A stretch of 64,000 nucleotides of DNA from Amaranthus tricolor (GCF_026212465.1 NC_080048.1:26304993-26368992), one strand, 5' to 3'; numbered from the stretch's first letter, positions 50,317 to 61,970 are shown. The notes: generated by a model from the letters alone, not told the origin. Made by a program: numbers and translations.

Positions 50317-50708
50317 GTAGTAGATACATAGGAACTACCTTGAGCCAACTTGAACTTAGATAATTTCTTATCCATGATTGCTTCGATTTTAGCTACAATA
50401 GAATCCAAGTTGCTCGTGTCAATCATTCCTCGAGCTAGCCCACTACTCCTTGCTCTTCCCAAAGAGCTATTTTTGGATACCTCTTCAATCTTTGACTTCA
50501 CATAGTTGCATGGGAATTTTGAGGGTTTCCCACCAACCGCTAAGTCTAGAAGTGCCTTTTTGGAATCATTAAACCCATCGTAGAAGAAGGTGTTCAAGTG
50601 ATTCTCCTCGTACTCGTGATGGGGGAAAGCTCGGATCATTCTCTTAAATCTACTCCAAGCGGCACTAAGGTTCATCATCATCCTCTTTGATTGACGCAAC
50701 CATTTCAT
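50317..50708 (-). pseudogene. orphan Athila-like Ty3/gypsy gag fragment, cut by the Sirevirus
   Basis: A minus frame shows AAWSRFKRMIRAFPHHEYEE, TFFYDGFNDSKKALLDLAVGG and later NLDSIVAKIEAIMDKKLSK. The W-x-R-F-K...PHH...F-Y-x-G-x ... LD-x-AxGG pattern is the conserved gag core of Athila-type elements. The C-terminus runs into the Sirevirus LTR, so the frame ends artificially. Upstream coding (beyond 50708) is not recognisable and no other Athila domain is present in the window. Confidence 0.82.
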
Positions 50709-50808
50709 CGTCTCCTTTGTGATTCAACAAAAGTTCAAAGCCTTATATAAAGGACTACAAATAGCGTAGATTTATCTTATAACACATATTTGTAATACAT
50801 CATTAATG

Positions 50809-51502
50809 TAAGGAAAATTCTACATGGTAGCATCTATTTTTCATTAAACGCCAGTGGTAGCACTTTTGTAAAATTTTCCACATGGTAGCATCTAGTTTAT
50901 GCACTATAACTTCTGTAGCATTTTACGTTAAATTCTTGTTAATTTCTGTTAAATTCATCATTTTGTAAGATTTTTTCACATTATAGCATCCAATTTTTGC
51001 TCTTAAATTTTTAATTCACCATTTAACGTTTAATTTACCGATTAATTTATCAAAGCCGTTACATGTTGTAACAATTTTATTTTCATTCAAATTATTGGAA
51101 TTATAAAGTTCAAAAGGTGCATTACAAACACTAATAAATAATTCAAAAGGCACATTTTATAAGCTCAAAAGGTACATTTCATAAGTTCAAAAAGTGCATT
51201 CCAAGCACTTATACATATCTACTTATTGTTACAACATTTAAGAACATTTAAGGGTATTGATAAATTAATTGGTAAATTAAACGATAAAATAGTGAATTAA
51301 ACATTTGAGCGCAAAAACTGGATGCTACCATGTGGAAAAATCTTACAAAATGATGAATGAAATGGAAATTAACAAGAATTTAACCGAAAATGCTACTTAG
51401 ATAGATAGTGCATAAACTAGATGCTACCATATGGAAAAGCATGCAAAAATGCTACCACTGGCATTTCATGAAAAATAAATGCTACCATATGAAATTTCTC
51501 TA
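50809..51502. mobile_element. long-TIR (Mutator-like or fold-back) element, ~0.7 kb
   Basis: About 260 bp at 50809-51070 returns inverted at 51240-51502. For example, CATGGTAGCATCTAGTTTATGC on the left pairs with gcataaactagatgctaccat on the right. The centre holds short CAAAAGGTGCATT-like direct repeats. No ORF. The right end (tagagaaatttcat on the minus strand) resembles the end of the element at 58696. I could not find a clean target duplication. Confidence 0.75.
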
Positions 51503-51524
51503 AGTATAATATAAAGGAGCTACA

Positions 51525-51667
51525 CTCTTGTGACCCAAAGCAATCTTGGAAATCACACTAGCAGCATCACCTTCAAAATGGATCTTGTCGTAAGTCGTAA
51601 CCAAGCTGTAAAGCCAGCTCTAAACCGAACATTGCAGCCATAGCTTCACCACATTCTTGGGTGGTAC
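51525..51667 (-). pseudogene. RNase H-like (RVT_3 type) fragment, LINE-derived or similar
   Basis: The minus strand reads ECGEAMAAMFGLELALQLGYDL, then after a frame change KIHFEGDAASVISKIALGH. The second Asp in E-G-D-A/S and the preceding EA-AALxGLELAL helix are the core of the plant RNase H-like domain found in non-LTR elements. A repeated gtcgtaa (around 51588-51601) may cause the frameshift. Short relic, no neighbouring RT. Confidence 0.65.
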
Positions 51668-52195
51668 TTTGTTACAAGTTATAATGGACTTTTTTTTGGA
51701 TTGGTATAGATTATTGATTTTTTTTTTTTCAATTTTTCGGATGATATTGTCTAGTAAATTATGGTTAGGCAATTGATCATGTCTAGTTTGGAATTCATAG
51801 TTAGAGAAATGTGCAAATTTATTTATGATATTGTTTTAATTGGTAGTTCAAGAAAAAAAAAGTACATAAATATGTCTACTGGATTTATTTTGTTGCTAAG
51901 ATCACTATAGCAAATATTATTACTTAATTGAATTAATTTTACCTAAACTTCTTTATATGTATAATGTAAAATATGGTTAATTAAAAGCTTTTTAGTATGT
52001 CTCAATACATATTTTTTAAAATCAACTTTTTAGAATCATATATAACTAAAGACATTAAAAGTTTTAAAATGTCTATTAAATAGAATGAAGAACAGAAATG
52101 TAATAACCTCAAAAAGAAGAGGTCAGGGAGCATTAGGTTAAAACAGGAGAGATTAAATTACAAACATTCTTCCGACTATTCAAGATACAAAAAGA
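51668..52195. other. AT-rich non-coding stretch
   Basis: No frame, RNA or clear repeat seen apart from homopolymer T runs near 51690-51730. Confidence 0.5.
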
Positions 52196-52257
52196 GCGAC
52201 AATTCATGCAACATAAACCACTTACTGCGACAATTCATGCAACATAAACCACTTACT
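52196..52257 (+). repeat. perfect 31-bp tandem duplication
   Basis: The unit starting gcgacaattcatgcaac occurs twice back to back (52196-52226 and 52227-52257) without a mismatch, so the duplication is recent. Confidence 0.95.
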
Positions 52258-52349
52258 GCGTTGTCTATTTTGACTAAGGGAGCACATCAGTGTCATCCTA
52301 ACTGAACCAGTAATCCCCTTCGTTAAATTTGACCTATTTTCATGCAGGT

Positions 52350-52760
52350 GCTCTCTTGAGAGAAATCTTTTATAAAGACGGCTCTTAAAAATTCAGCCCA
52401 AATCTAATTTATATTAATTTAAAAAAAAAACTGTTGCTGAAATCAAAGCGCGCGTGTCAAGTAGAATGTGAAAAGTTACGTAATATATTTGGAGTTATAA
52501 TAATATTTATTTGGCGTTATAACATTTTGGTGTTATAACATAATTTATTTGGGATTATAACATAATATATTTAAAGTTATAACCCCAAATATATGCAAAA
52601 CACCAAATAATGTATTATGTTATAACTCCAAACAAATAATGTTATAACCCTAACACGTTCGCTTTGATTTCAGTAGCAGTTTTTTTTTAAATTAACATAA
52701 AATAGATTTGGACTGGGCTTTTAAAAGCCGCCTTTACAAAAGACGGTCTCAAATAAGAAT
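52350..52760. mobile_element. MITE with ~90-bp terminal inverted repeats
   Basis: The left arm (aaagacggctcttaaaa ... gctgaaatcaaagcg) pairs with the right arm (cgctttgatttcag ... ttttaaaagccgcctttac). The centre repeats a GGNGTTATAACATAAT-like motif. It is non-coding and lies about 130 bp past the stop of the zinc-finger gene, so it may contribute to that gene's 3' UTR. Confidence 0.78.
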
Positions 52761-52886
52761 TTGTGATTTTCATGGACTACGGGCTTGTAATACCCAAGAT
52801 AGGTGGGATCGGCCCACATCCACGTCTACCTCTTCCAATTATATACATGTACTTCTGTTTTTGGAGCTCTCCCTAGTTCCTATATT

Positions 52887-55800
52887 CTACAAAATTTCTA
52901 TATCTATTACTCCATCATTTTCCTCATTCATGGCATAATCATAAACAGGCGGCATATTATCTAACTCGTATAAATGTTGAACACTTAGCTTGATATCATC
53001 TAACTCTGTTTGAATAGATGATACCTTTGATCTTAGCTCCGATCTTTCGTGCTCCCAAAAAGCTCTATCGTTTTCTCGTCGAGATTGAACATATGATATT
53101 CGCTTATGCAACCGAATACACTCATTCCTTAGAAAATTGATTTCTCTTCTACTTCTTTCTACACTAGTTGATATTTCATCAGACCAATGGAAACATTGAC
53201 ATTGCTGCAAATAGTTTCAAAAAGAAAGGAAACAAGTATGAGTAAATAGACAAACTAATACTTTATAATGAGTAAAAACAATAAGTGAGCGAAATAGAAT
53301 ACACACATGATGAAAAACATTTTTGGGGCAGTTATAGAATAATCTATAGGGGTTCCTCATAGTTTTTGATATCCTTAATTTGGCAGGAAGCCCACAGAAA
53401 CACTGCAACTCAATGTTTTCATTGGTACTTGCTTCCACAGATGAGCTGACCTCGTCTGAATCATGGCCCTGGTGATGATCTGTCCTGCTGTGAGATCTTG
53501 AAACAACATGTTAAAAGCGTGGTCAATCGAAATGATGTGCTACTCTGAATGATATAGTAGTTTTCTAGACATGCAAATACAATTAGAAGCTTCTACAAAG
53601 AAGAGAGAACCATCTACTTTGAAAACGCAAATTCAATCTTTTATGGAAACCCCGAGAAAGATTAGCTGATAATCACTTAGTACTGATCTGTGGCTTGGGC
53701 TTGCCATATCTAAGGAACTAATTCATGGATAGCTTCAACCGTATGATTTTACAACATAAAAAATTCCCAAACTAATGCGGAAAAGTAGAAATATTGTGCA
53801 ATAGTTATGTCATTGTTGAAAGCTTGTTCATTACTATTAGTTCGGAATTAGAATAAGTCCTGTGCAATGTTGAGTTTTTGAGTGCGATTCAGAACCTTGG
53901 TTTCCTCAAGTGCGGGTTAGCATGGAATATTGACTTTCTTGATTATTAATTGACTTAAAAAACCCTTATTTCTACTTTCTAGGAGTTCAAACTAAAAAAT
54001 GACTTCATTAAAATACAAATACTTCTGTTGGAATCCAATACCACATAAACGAATCCAATCTAGGCAGGGTAAGGACTAAGGAGGACAGATCAACTTCAAC
54101 ATTCTAATTCTGAGTGTCTTAGGTGAGTGAAGCCTCATAATCAAATTAAAACCCTCGGAATATTTTTATTAAGTCTGTTAGTATTTAGAAAATGAGTCTG
54201 CGGCAACTCGAACAAGGAGGAAAAGAGGTGACTCATATACAACTCATTTGTGAATAATAATGAGCACTTATACAAATTTTAAGTTCCAACCACGACCAAT
54301 TAAATATATTTGTCTCAGCAATAAAGAATTAACACAATGCACAACAAATTATGAGCTTTGATGGAAATCACACACCTTATCCAGGCTTGTCTCCAGATAA
54401 AAGTAGCAACTGCAACACCAACTACCACAGTTACAGAGTACTTGGATAGCCAACCACTTTGATGATCCTGTACCAGTGTCAATTACAATCAACATGTAGC
54501 AAATATCTGTACTGACCCAAATGAATATTACAAAAGGGACACAATTTAACATGACTCAATAAAGGATCAGAGCGGCAAACCTCACGTTCGAGGATTCAAA
54601 GAGGATAACAAAATTGAAAAGTTTGATACAACTGAAAAGGAAACGACAATGGGAAGGAAGAGTCAGTTAAGCTTTCTTGAAATAGTTGATCGCCCAAAGT
54701 GAAAAGGAATTATACAGGAAATCAGGTGCCTTTGAAACTTCTGCTTTTAAAATTTGCATATTAATTATTAAGGGTATGTTCGGGGCCAAGTAGCTGAGCG
54801 GGCAAGTACTTGAAGCTCTGTGCATAGCTGTTAGCAATCTAAGTATCTGTAGCTTTGAGTAGCTGTAGTTGTATAATTGTAATTGTAAGATATTTACATG
54901 TTTAACTTGGCTCTAAAAGTTAGTGAACCAATCGATTCAATGGAACATGACCCAACATATTTGGCGACTGGAAAACTAGAGCGCCCTTGTTATGGTTCAC
55001 CATGTCACATTGTATCCCATAATGGCGGGAAACCCAACCGAAAAGGGCCCCAAAACTAAAGAGCCTCGTATATGAAAATCATATTAGAACAATATAGTAA
55101 TAAAGAATACTAGGTAGTTGAAGTTTTACTTAACATATCAATGGTCCTAGGAGTAAATCCTATTAGTTGTAATTTATTTTTTTCTTTTTCTATTTTATTT
55201 AATTCCAAAGCAACCATTTCAACTTTCAAACATTTTCTCTCATATCATTTCATTTTCACCGAATCAAATATCAATAACTAACATCATAATTTCTAAAAAT
55301 AATAAACATCTTATTTTTAATTTTTCAATCTTCTATATTTTACATTTTACTATTAGCCATCAACTTGGTACTTTTTTTTTCTATACGCCTTCTTAACATT
55401 AGGAATCAAAACTTAATTTGGAAAAATTGCCCACAATAATCCAACCTATTTCTGATTTCCCTATAATAATCCCAACTTTTGATTAAATATGAATAATACC
55501 AATTAAATAGGATATATTCTACTAATATCCGACATTACCTATAACTTGTTTAATCGGTCATTTAGGAAAAAATAAAAAAATAATAAAAAAAAATTCAAAA
55601 TCCCTCTGGCCTCCACCACCCCACCATCAGCCACCATCTCCTAGTTGTTCAACGTTGTTAAAGTAGGAAAATTTTGAATCTTTTGGGACATTTACGGTTT
55701 ATAATTGATAATCTAGGAATTAAATACTGTTTGGTGATTTGAAAACTGAGTATGAGGGAGATAAGAGATAAAAAGATTTGATCGAAAACAGGAAAAAATT

Positions 55801-56950
55801 TTCCACCATAAACGAAAGCAAGGCTGCCAAGGGAAGGGAATAGGGAATTGGAAATTGGGGGACAGATAGGGTGGGGAAGGTCAATTTTTTTTAAAAAAAA
55901 AACCTATTGAATTATTTTCTGTTTTTTTTTTATTTTTCTTTTTTGAGGAGTATAAGTCATATGATATTTTGCCATCTATTACACCAGGAATTAAACTTGC
56001 CAAGAGAAATTGTATTGAGTTTTTATTAATTATAATACTTAGAATCAAAATCTTAATATAGGTAACAACTTAATTAATGAAGGAGCCCCGATTTCGAAAA
56101 TTCACGAAAAATATATAGTCTCGATGATCTTTGCTCCGCCTATGACTTATGCAATACATTGGGATTTGGGAAGACATAAAAGAAACTGATTAAAACCAGA
56201 AAGTTAAATCTATCCTCTCCTGCAAAATTATATCCCCATGAATCGTGGTGTCCAAAACTTTCACTTGTTTATCGACTTTCATCGCGAAATATATCTCCAG
56301 AAAGTCGATCACATTCCAAATGAGAATACACCAAAACCAAGGCATCTTAGTAAATATCAAAAGTATATAAAGACATGATCAATAATGTGAAATAAACACA
56401 CATTTAAATCTCTGATTAAGTTTATCAAAAGAAATTAAAAAAAATCTTTCGGTATTCACATATCACAGAAGAAAATACTTCAACTTGTTCAATTTAAGCA
56501 CATGCACTCATAAATCGAGCTCACTACAATCAGCGATGCGAAGAAAACGCATTCGAGCGCTTCTAATCATATTTAACGTCAAATATGTCAAATCTGTGAA
56601 CTCAGCAACGATTTCAGATTTTTTTCTAAAATGCCCAATCACGAATGATGGTAAAGAACAATCGTGAGCTAAAGAAGGGGGGTAGATTTTTATAATATGT
56701 ATCGATTGAGTTGGTAAATAAACGTGAGAAAGCATCAAATAATCAATCAAAAAGAATCACAATAATTAAACCTAGCTAGCTGGCAACCAAATAATCAAAT
56801 GCAGCATCTAATTAATCAGTTTTACAAGTATTTTTTTAAGGAGAAACAACTTTGAAGAGAATGAATTAGAAAAAACTAACAAACCTGAGGATTCAAATTG
56901 ACAAGAGAAGATGACAATCTGGTTCGAAATGCTGAAATGAAGAGCAACAT
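52887..56950 (-). CDS. GRF-type zinc-finger protein with membrane segment and coiled coil, 4-exon gene model
   Basis: Exons by inspection: 56885-56950, 54376-54467, 53307-53496 and 52887-53204 (stop TAG 52887-52889). All three introns start GT and end AG and all phases agree, giving about 221 residues. Residues 1-22 are a Ser/Arg leader (AFRTRLSSSLVNL). Residues 33-46 form a hydrophobic segment (VTVVVGVAVATFIW), one membrane span. The GRF zinc finger covers about 84-123: QCFCGLP, KTMRNPYRLFYNCP, and after the intron QCQCFHW; Cys85, 87, 109 and 118/120 are candidate ligands. Residues 130-185 are Glu/Arg/Leu-rich with heptads. It resembles the small plant GRF proteins of the At4g04775-like kind; their function is unknown to me. 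Exons 3 and 4 are well supported; the exon 1-2 joins rest on splice consensus only. Recent host gene, relic or captured copy are all possible. Confidence 0.65.
53205..53306 (-). other. intron 3 of the GRF gene, splitting the zinc finger
   Basis: 102 bp, donor GTGTGT at 53306 and acceptor TTTGCAG ending at 53205. Removing it joins NCPKNVFHH to QCQCFHW and completes the GRF cysteine pattern, which is good evidence that splicing is real. Confidence 0.8.
54468..56884 (-). other. intron 1 of the GRF gene (2.4 kb), no recognisable gene inside
   Basis: Donor GTTTGTT next to CCTCAG at 56884, acceptor GGTACAG at 54468. The interior is AT-rich with homopolymer runs near 55560-55590 and 55890-55940. 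Short frames at 56485-56750 on both strands have no domain. A stretch from about 54775 (gggtatgttcggggcc, then repeated tagctg) may be a transposon edge, but no partner end was found. Confidence 0.5.
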
Positions 56951-57668
56951 GGCAGATGAACATTCACAGAAAGCATTGAAATTTCAGAAGTTGCACGAAA
57001 TTTCAAAATTCTTGGGGAGAAAATTGGGGAAATGGAAAAGGATAAGATAACATATCAAAGCCAAATTTTCAACGTCACTTGAGAAATTACTTTATACTTC
57101 GATGGAGCGCAAAATTCAAATCGGAAACCCTAGATTGAACTAATTGTGGATAAAATTGTAACTTTTCATAATAAAATCGATGAGCTCCGTTGAACATCAG
57201 AAGAAAAAATTAGGGGAGATATTCTGTGGGCTAATGGGTAAGATAATGGTGAGAAAATTAGGAATTTTGATTGAAAAATAATAATAAAAAAATTAGCAGT
57301 TCATATAAGATTCATTTAGTAATTACTGATTAGTAAGCACCGTTTGTTGAAATTTTGGAATTTTTTTGGTGGAAATATCATATCCATATGCATTAGAAAA
57401 TTTTCAACGAGTGCGCACCGTTTGTCGGTCTTTTTCATAGATTTTTCTTCCTTGTTTTTTGATGACCGTTAGCAATTGATAGATGATAATAAATTATTAC
57501 GCCTAAATGGAGAAACTCTACCCATGATCATTCCTAATTCCCATTGCTATTATTAAAAATTTATCAAAAACTACTTGATAATTGTTTTTCCAAATAAGGA
57601 AGAAAAATGTTAAAGAGTACTACTAAATAATTGTCACAAACTACTTTTAATATTTTCTTTCCAAAATA
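56951..57668 (-). promoter_or_regulatory. presumed 5' UTR and promoter of the GRF gene
   Basis: Lies directly upstream of the exon 1 ATG (56950). It holds a telo-box AAACCCTA at 57125-57132, a motif common in promoters of housekeeping plant genes. A second ATG at 56963 opens a short out-of-frame upstream ORF. No single TATA box stands out in this AT-rich sequence. Confidence 0.35.
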
Positions 57669-57889
57669 CTCTCTCCAATACTTTTAGTTGTCTACTTTTA
57701 TTATTTTGACAATTCACTTTTATTTGTCCAATTTTTTACTTTAATACATATATTTTCAAGTGGTGTCTTCATTTTTTTAATATTAAAAACACTCAATATT
57801 ATACATGAGTCTTCTATTTTAGGTGGTCTCCTCATTTTCTTACTATTTGTGTTCAAACCAAAAGGACAACTAAATTGAATTGGAGGGAG
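57669..57889. mobile_element. Stowaway-type MITE
   Basis: 221 bp, ends CTCTCTCCAATACTTTTAG and, inverted, CTCCCTCCAATTCAATTTAG, with a TA duplicated on each side (57667-57668 and 57890-57891). TA target and CTCCCTCC ends are the Tc1/mariner Stowaway signature. No coding capacity. Confidence 0.85.
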
Positions 57890-58125
57890 TACCATCTGAT
57901 TGTTTGTCAAAACTACATTTATTGGTCAATGAATAAAAACTGTTATTTGGTATTTGGTTTGTTTAAACAAAATAAATTTATTATATAATATTTGACAAAA
58001 TAGCTTACTAGCAATTTTTTGAAAATGACGATTTTTTTATAGTAAATTTTGACTAATTTTCCTAATTTTTATTTGCCTATTGATTTTGGTACATTTGTTT
58101 TCGTGGTGTATATATCATACTATAT

Positions 58126-58651
58126 CATATATAATATACTAATTTAAAAACCATTTTAACACATGGCGGCTTTAGAATGAGAGTTGTGGAATTTATGATT
58201 CATCACATGTCACTTTACTCAATTATTCCTTGATTAAGTACTGCTTTTTTATTCCTTAATTAAATAATGTTTTCTTATTTGCTCAATTATTCTTTAATTA
58301 AATATTATTTTCTATTTTTTCAATTATTATCAATAACTCTAGAGTGTAAATGTTGTTTCTCTTTTACTTCTTCATTTGCGTAATTAAAGTGGACCTCTTA
58401 TAAAATGTAATGTCTTTATATATATTAAATTTTAATTTTTTTATTGTTGCATTAAGATGTAAATTGTCAATAACTTACATTATATATATAATATCTATTT
58501 TGATTGAGTATGTAAATTTTTTTCTATGATTATGAAATTTTTTTGTTTCTGAATAATTAATAATTACGCTAACAAAAAATTATCAAAACAGTTAAACTAC
58601 TATATATATAAAAGTTTTAAAATTTCGTGCATTGCAATGGGATTATACTAG
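58126..58651 (+). mobile_element. Helitron-like non-autonomous element
   Basis: Begins TCATACTATATC after an A and ends CTAG (58648-58651) before a T, as expected for A/T insertion. A short inverted repeat (cattgcaatg) precedes the end by about 9 bp, and the terminal context (cgtgcattgcaatggg) resembles plant Helitron 3' ends. No Rep/helicase. The 5' end is less certain. Confidence 0.5.
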
Positions 58652-58695
58652 TATATATACATTTCTTTTCCCTCAAAATACCATATAAATAATAA

Positions 58696-59885
58696 TAGAG
58701 AAATTTCATGTGTTGAACCCAAGTTTTTGGCTTTTCCACATAGTGACAAACATTTTTTTTAATCCGCATGGTGATGCTAAACTTTTTACTTTTTCACTTG
58801 ATAGACAAAAGACTAAGATTTTGTTAAATTTACGTTATTATTATTCATTGTAATGAATTTTTTCATAAAACAAATGCTCCAATCATCCTTAAGGGACACT
58901 TTTTTGAAAATTTATTCGAAATGAGTACTTAATGTTAAAACAAGTGTCAATATTCATATAAATGACGCTAACTTTAATCAAACTATCAAACATGCTTTAT
59001 CATGTATATTGGAGGATGATGGTGAAGATGTGTTGAGTGTGAGTGTATTAAGGTTTGGAACGTTACATGAGGTGCTCAATATGGGGCGTTTAAGGCTTCA
59101 CTAAATGTGTAGAAATCATGCCTTGAACGAGGCAAGGCATGAGAATGTGCTTGCTCTATCGAGGCTACAAAAACCGAAAGTCAGAATGTGGGAAATAGCT
59201 CCTACTCGTTCGAGCAAGGCCTACAGCATGCTTTTGGATGGTGTTACACAGCTGCTCGTTCGAGCTCTATGTTGGATCGTTCGAGCTCTATGTTGGATCG
59301 TTCGAGCAGCATTGCCTAGCATGCTTCCTGACAGTTTATTGCTACAGTTCATATTCATTGAGGGCATTACTTTGTTGGTTAATGCTATGTTTATTGTCAT
59401 TCATTATTATAATGTTAATTGACATGTTAATTGTTGGTGTTACATGTGAGTTTATAGTGATTAATGTGTTGACTCTATGAATGATTTTTTCCTTCCTCTT
59501 AAAAAGGAAGTATCATTCATAGAGCAAACCACCAAAAACACACTTCAGGAGAAAGCTATTACTTTGATTGAAACTTGAGAGTGTTCAAACTTGGTTCTAG
59601 AATTTTATTTATACGTGTAATTGTTAAATATAATAAACCATATTTGAAGGGGAGGTATCCAAGATACCTCATAAACACTTATATTCATCTTTTGTTATAA
59701 TTTTCATTTTGTTTTTCATTGTTGAATCTCTTTGAGGCTTTCATTTCACTTAAATTACCAAAGAATTTAACATTTTATCTACTATATAGAAAATATTGAA
59801 TGTTTGGGTTCACCACACGAAATAAAAATGTTCGTTTACCACATGAAAAATTCAAAAACTTAGGGTTATCATGTGGAATTTTCTA
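58696..59885. mobile_element. Mutator-like element with long TIRs and a passenger segment
   Basis: The left end (tagagaaatttcatgtg, aacccaagtttttggc) is inverted at the right (gccacac... to ...gaattttcta around 59790-59885). A near-matching 9-bp duplication (aaataataa at 58687, taataataa at 59886) flanks it, which suits Mutator-like elements. The interior 59040-59480 is less AT-rich than its surroundings and holds an unassigned frame (59105-59422) and a 21-bp tandem repeat, so it may be captured host sequence. Confidence 0.65.
59256..59310 (+). repeat. 21-bp tandem repeat, about 2.6 units
   Basis: The unit tcgttcgagctctatgttgg recurs with a period of 21 (59256, 59277, 59298). The core gctcgttcgagc is partly palindromic. 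Confidence 0.85.
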
Positions 59886-60044
59886 TAATAATAAAAACAA
59901 ATCTTATTTTCAACAACTAAACACAAATAATATTCATAGCAAACTTAGTAGATAAAGCGACTATATCGATTGCACCATTGTACGCTAAAAGAGATATAGG
60001 ATTCTCTTTAAATTATTTTGCTATTATGTTGCGTGTGGAACTCA

Positions 60045-60420
60045 TTAACATGTTCCACACTTCTTTTCATGTTTTTTAAGTCTCTCATAAACATGATGTC
60101 AATTACTAAAACTCTCATTTACTAAATGTCTTCTACAAATACCTCTCTTTAAAATTTTACAACAAAAACAACATACTTTATCAAGCTCTATTGAATAAAC
60201 TAACCAATCTCGATCGCACTTTTCTCCATTTGATAAAACACTAGTAAACAAATTAACAGTAAATCGCCTAGAAAAATTATCTTCAGGACCTTTTACAATT
60301 GAACAATCTCTTTTAACTCCTTTTTTGACTACTAAATCAATCCTTTTGGAATCAAGAGCATCTCAATTCCTTTGATCAAATATATCAAATGAATTATCAA
60401 ATGGGCTTGTTTTCTCTGAC
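60045..60420 (-). pseudogene. hAT transposase N-terminal (TTF-type zinc finger) fragment
   Basis: The minus frame reads IFDQRN, stop, DALDSKRIDLVVKKG, FSRRFTVNLFTSVLSNGEKC, DRDWLVYSIELDKVCCFCCK and, after a second stop, HHVYERLKKHE. The pattern F..R..x..LsNGEk.dR.WLvYS...d.v.CFCCk..H.xxH is the TTF-type zinc finger in front of the DUF4371/hAT transposase region. Both TGA stops fit TGG to TGA. Only this N-terminal part is present. It is a distinct family relic, not shown to be the partner of the hAT element at 25474. Confidence 0.8.
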
Positions 60421-61119
60421 AAAAGTCTACGATAATCCTTCTACTCAAAACCTAGAAAAGTCATATTTGTATGATAGCTCTCGAAGTCGAACAAAAACGA
60501 AGCGGAGAAGCCGCAGCAGGGCCAATCTCAGCTGAAGTCCAGTCCACCTTTGGTCCAAGTTTCCTAATCTCGATCAAGATTCTTCGAAGTTCGCTCGAGA
60601 TTGCAACTAGAAAGCATCAGACCTTTTATTGAATAAGGCTTTGACTAAAGCAAGTGGAATCTCACCCGATGTTGCTTGGCTTTGCCTGCATGCATACAAA
60701 TTTCGCCCGAAATCGATCAATAAACACTGCAGAGCTTATTTGCTTCGTGAATTCAACCGATGCTATTGTAATCTTGCCAGAGATCATGCATAGAACATCC
60801 AAATACCTTGAAAACTCAATCAAATGACCCTCGAACTTTCCTCATTTTCAATCAAAGTCTTTATGAGCTAGGGTATGGTGTCAGACTATGTACTGATGTA
60901 AAATGAAGCTCAGTAAGCATGTTTCAGTACCGGGATGGCTAGAAAACTCACTTGTATACACTCAAACATCATCATTAAGCTATGAAAAGGCATATAAAGG
61001 CAATTAAACTCAATCTAGAAAATATCGACCACTTTCAACCTAAAAATGATGAATAAAGATCTTCATAAACCACAAAGAAGGTGCAATAAGTGTAACTACT
61101 ATACTTATTAACCACTACC
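60421..61119. other. unassigned non-coding stretch
   Basis: No frame longer than a few tens of codons and no RNA or terminal repeat recognised. It is less AT-rich than its neighbours (for example around 60490-60560), which could be an old gene-derived or transposon piece. Confidence 0.45.
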
Positions 61120-61835
61120 TTTCTTAAACCAGGTAAAACATTATTTGTTTGACAAGAAACTTGTCAGAAAACACTAATTAGTACAACACTAATTAGTACA
61201 TATAATTGTTTAAAATGATTATAATTGAAAAAATAGGCATATGTTCAACATTACATTCCAAGATGCTTTTATAAGGCTTAAAAAATTTTTAATGCCACAA
61301 ATTTGCTTAAAATAGGTCAAAATTGATTTTTTTTGACATGAAACTATGTAGACAACATTAATTAGTATATATTATTGATCATAAATGATTAGGCTTGAAA
61401 AATAGGCATATGTGCAAAATTACGTTCTATGGTTTCTTTTTAAGATTTTTTTTGTGCCACTTAATTGCTTAAAGTAGGTTAAACTTGATTTGTTTGACAT
61501 GGAACTTAGCACAAACATAATTAGGATATATTATTGTTTTGGAATGGTTAGACTTGAAAAAATAGGCATATGTGTAAAATTATGTTCCATCGTTGAAGGT
61601 TTCATGCCACTAACTTGCTTAAACTAGGTCAAACTTGATTTGTTGGACATTAAACTTGGCACAAAACTAATTTAATTACTGTATTTTATTGTTTTAAAAT
61701 GGTTAGAAATGAAGACAAATAGGTATATGTATAAAATTATGTCTCAAGTTGGCTTTTAAGGTTTTCTAAAGCTTTTTATGCTACCTAATTAGTATGGGGG
61801 CTTTTAAGGTTTTTTACAGCTTTTAAGCTTTCATG
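61120..61835 (+). repeat. strongly diverged copies of the same satellite
   Basis: About four units of 155-175 bp keep the monomer's block order: TTTGTTTGACATGAAACT, ACACTAATTAGTATATATTATTG, a TGGTTAGA...GAAAA block, GGCATATG, AAATTACGTTC, TTTTAAGGTTTT and GCCACT...TTGCTTAAAGTAGG. The orientation is that of the main array, but similarity is far lower than within it. Confidence 0.8.
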
Positions 61836-61939
61836 TCAAAAGTCATAAGACCATGTATGGGGGCTGACGCCTGCCTAGTGCCGGAAGGTCAAGGAAGTTG
61901 GTGACCTCATGACTGGGGAGCCGACGACCGAAGACCCTA

Positions 61940-61970
<31 letters not shown>

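Noticed and set aside
54349..54552. 67-codon Cys/Ile-rich minus frame as a gene
   Set aside because: A different frame over the same exon 2 gives a phase-consistent spliced model; this frame runs into intron sequence.
56485..56750. Overlapping frames on both strands in intron 1 of the GRF gene
   Set aside because: No domain, no start context, AT-rich intron sequence.
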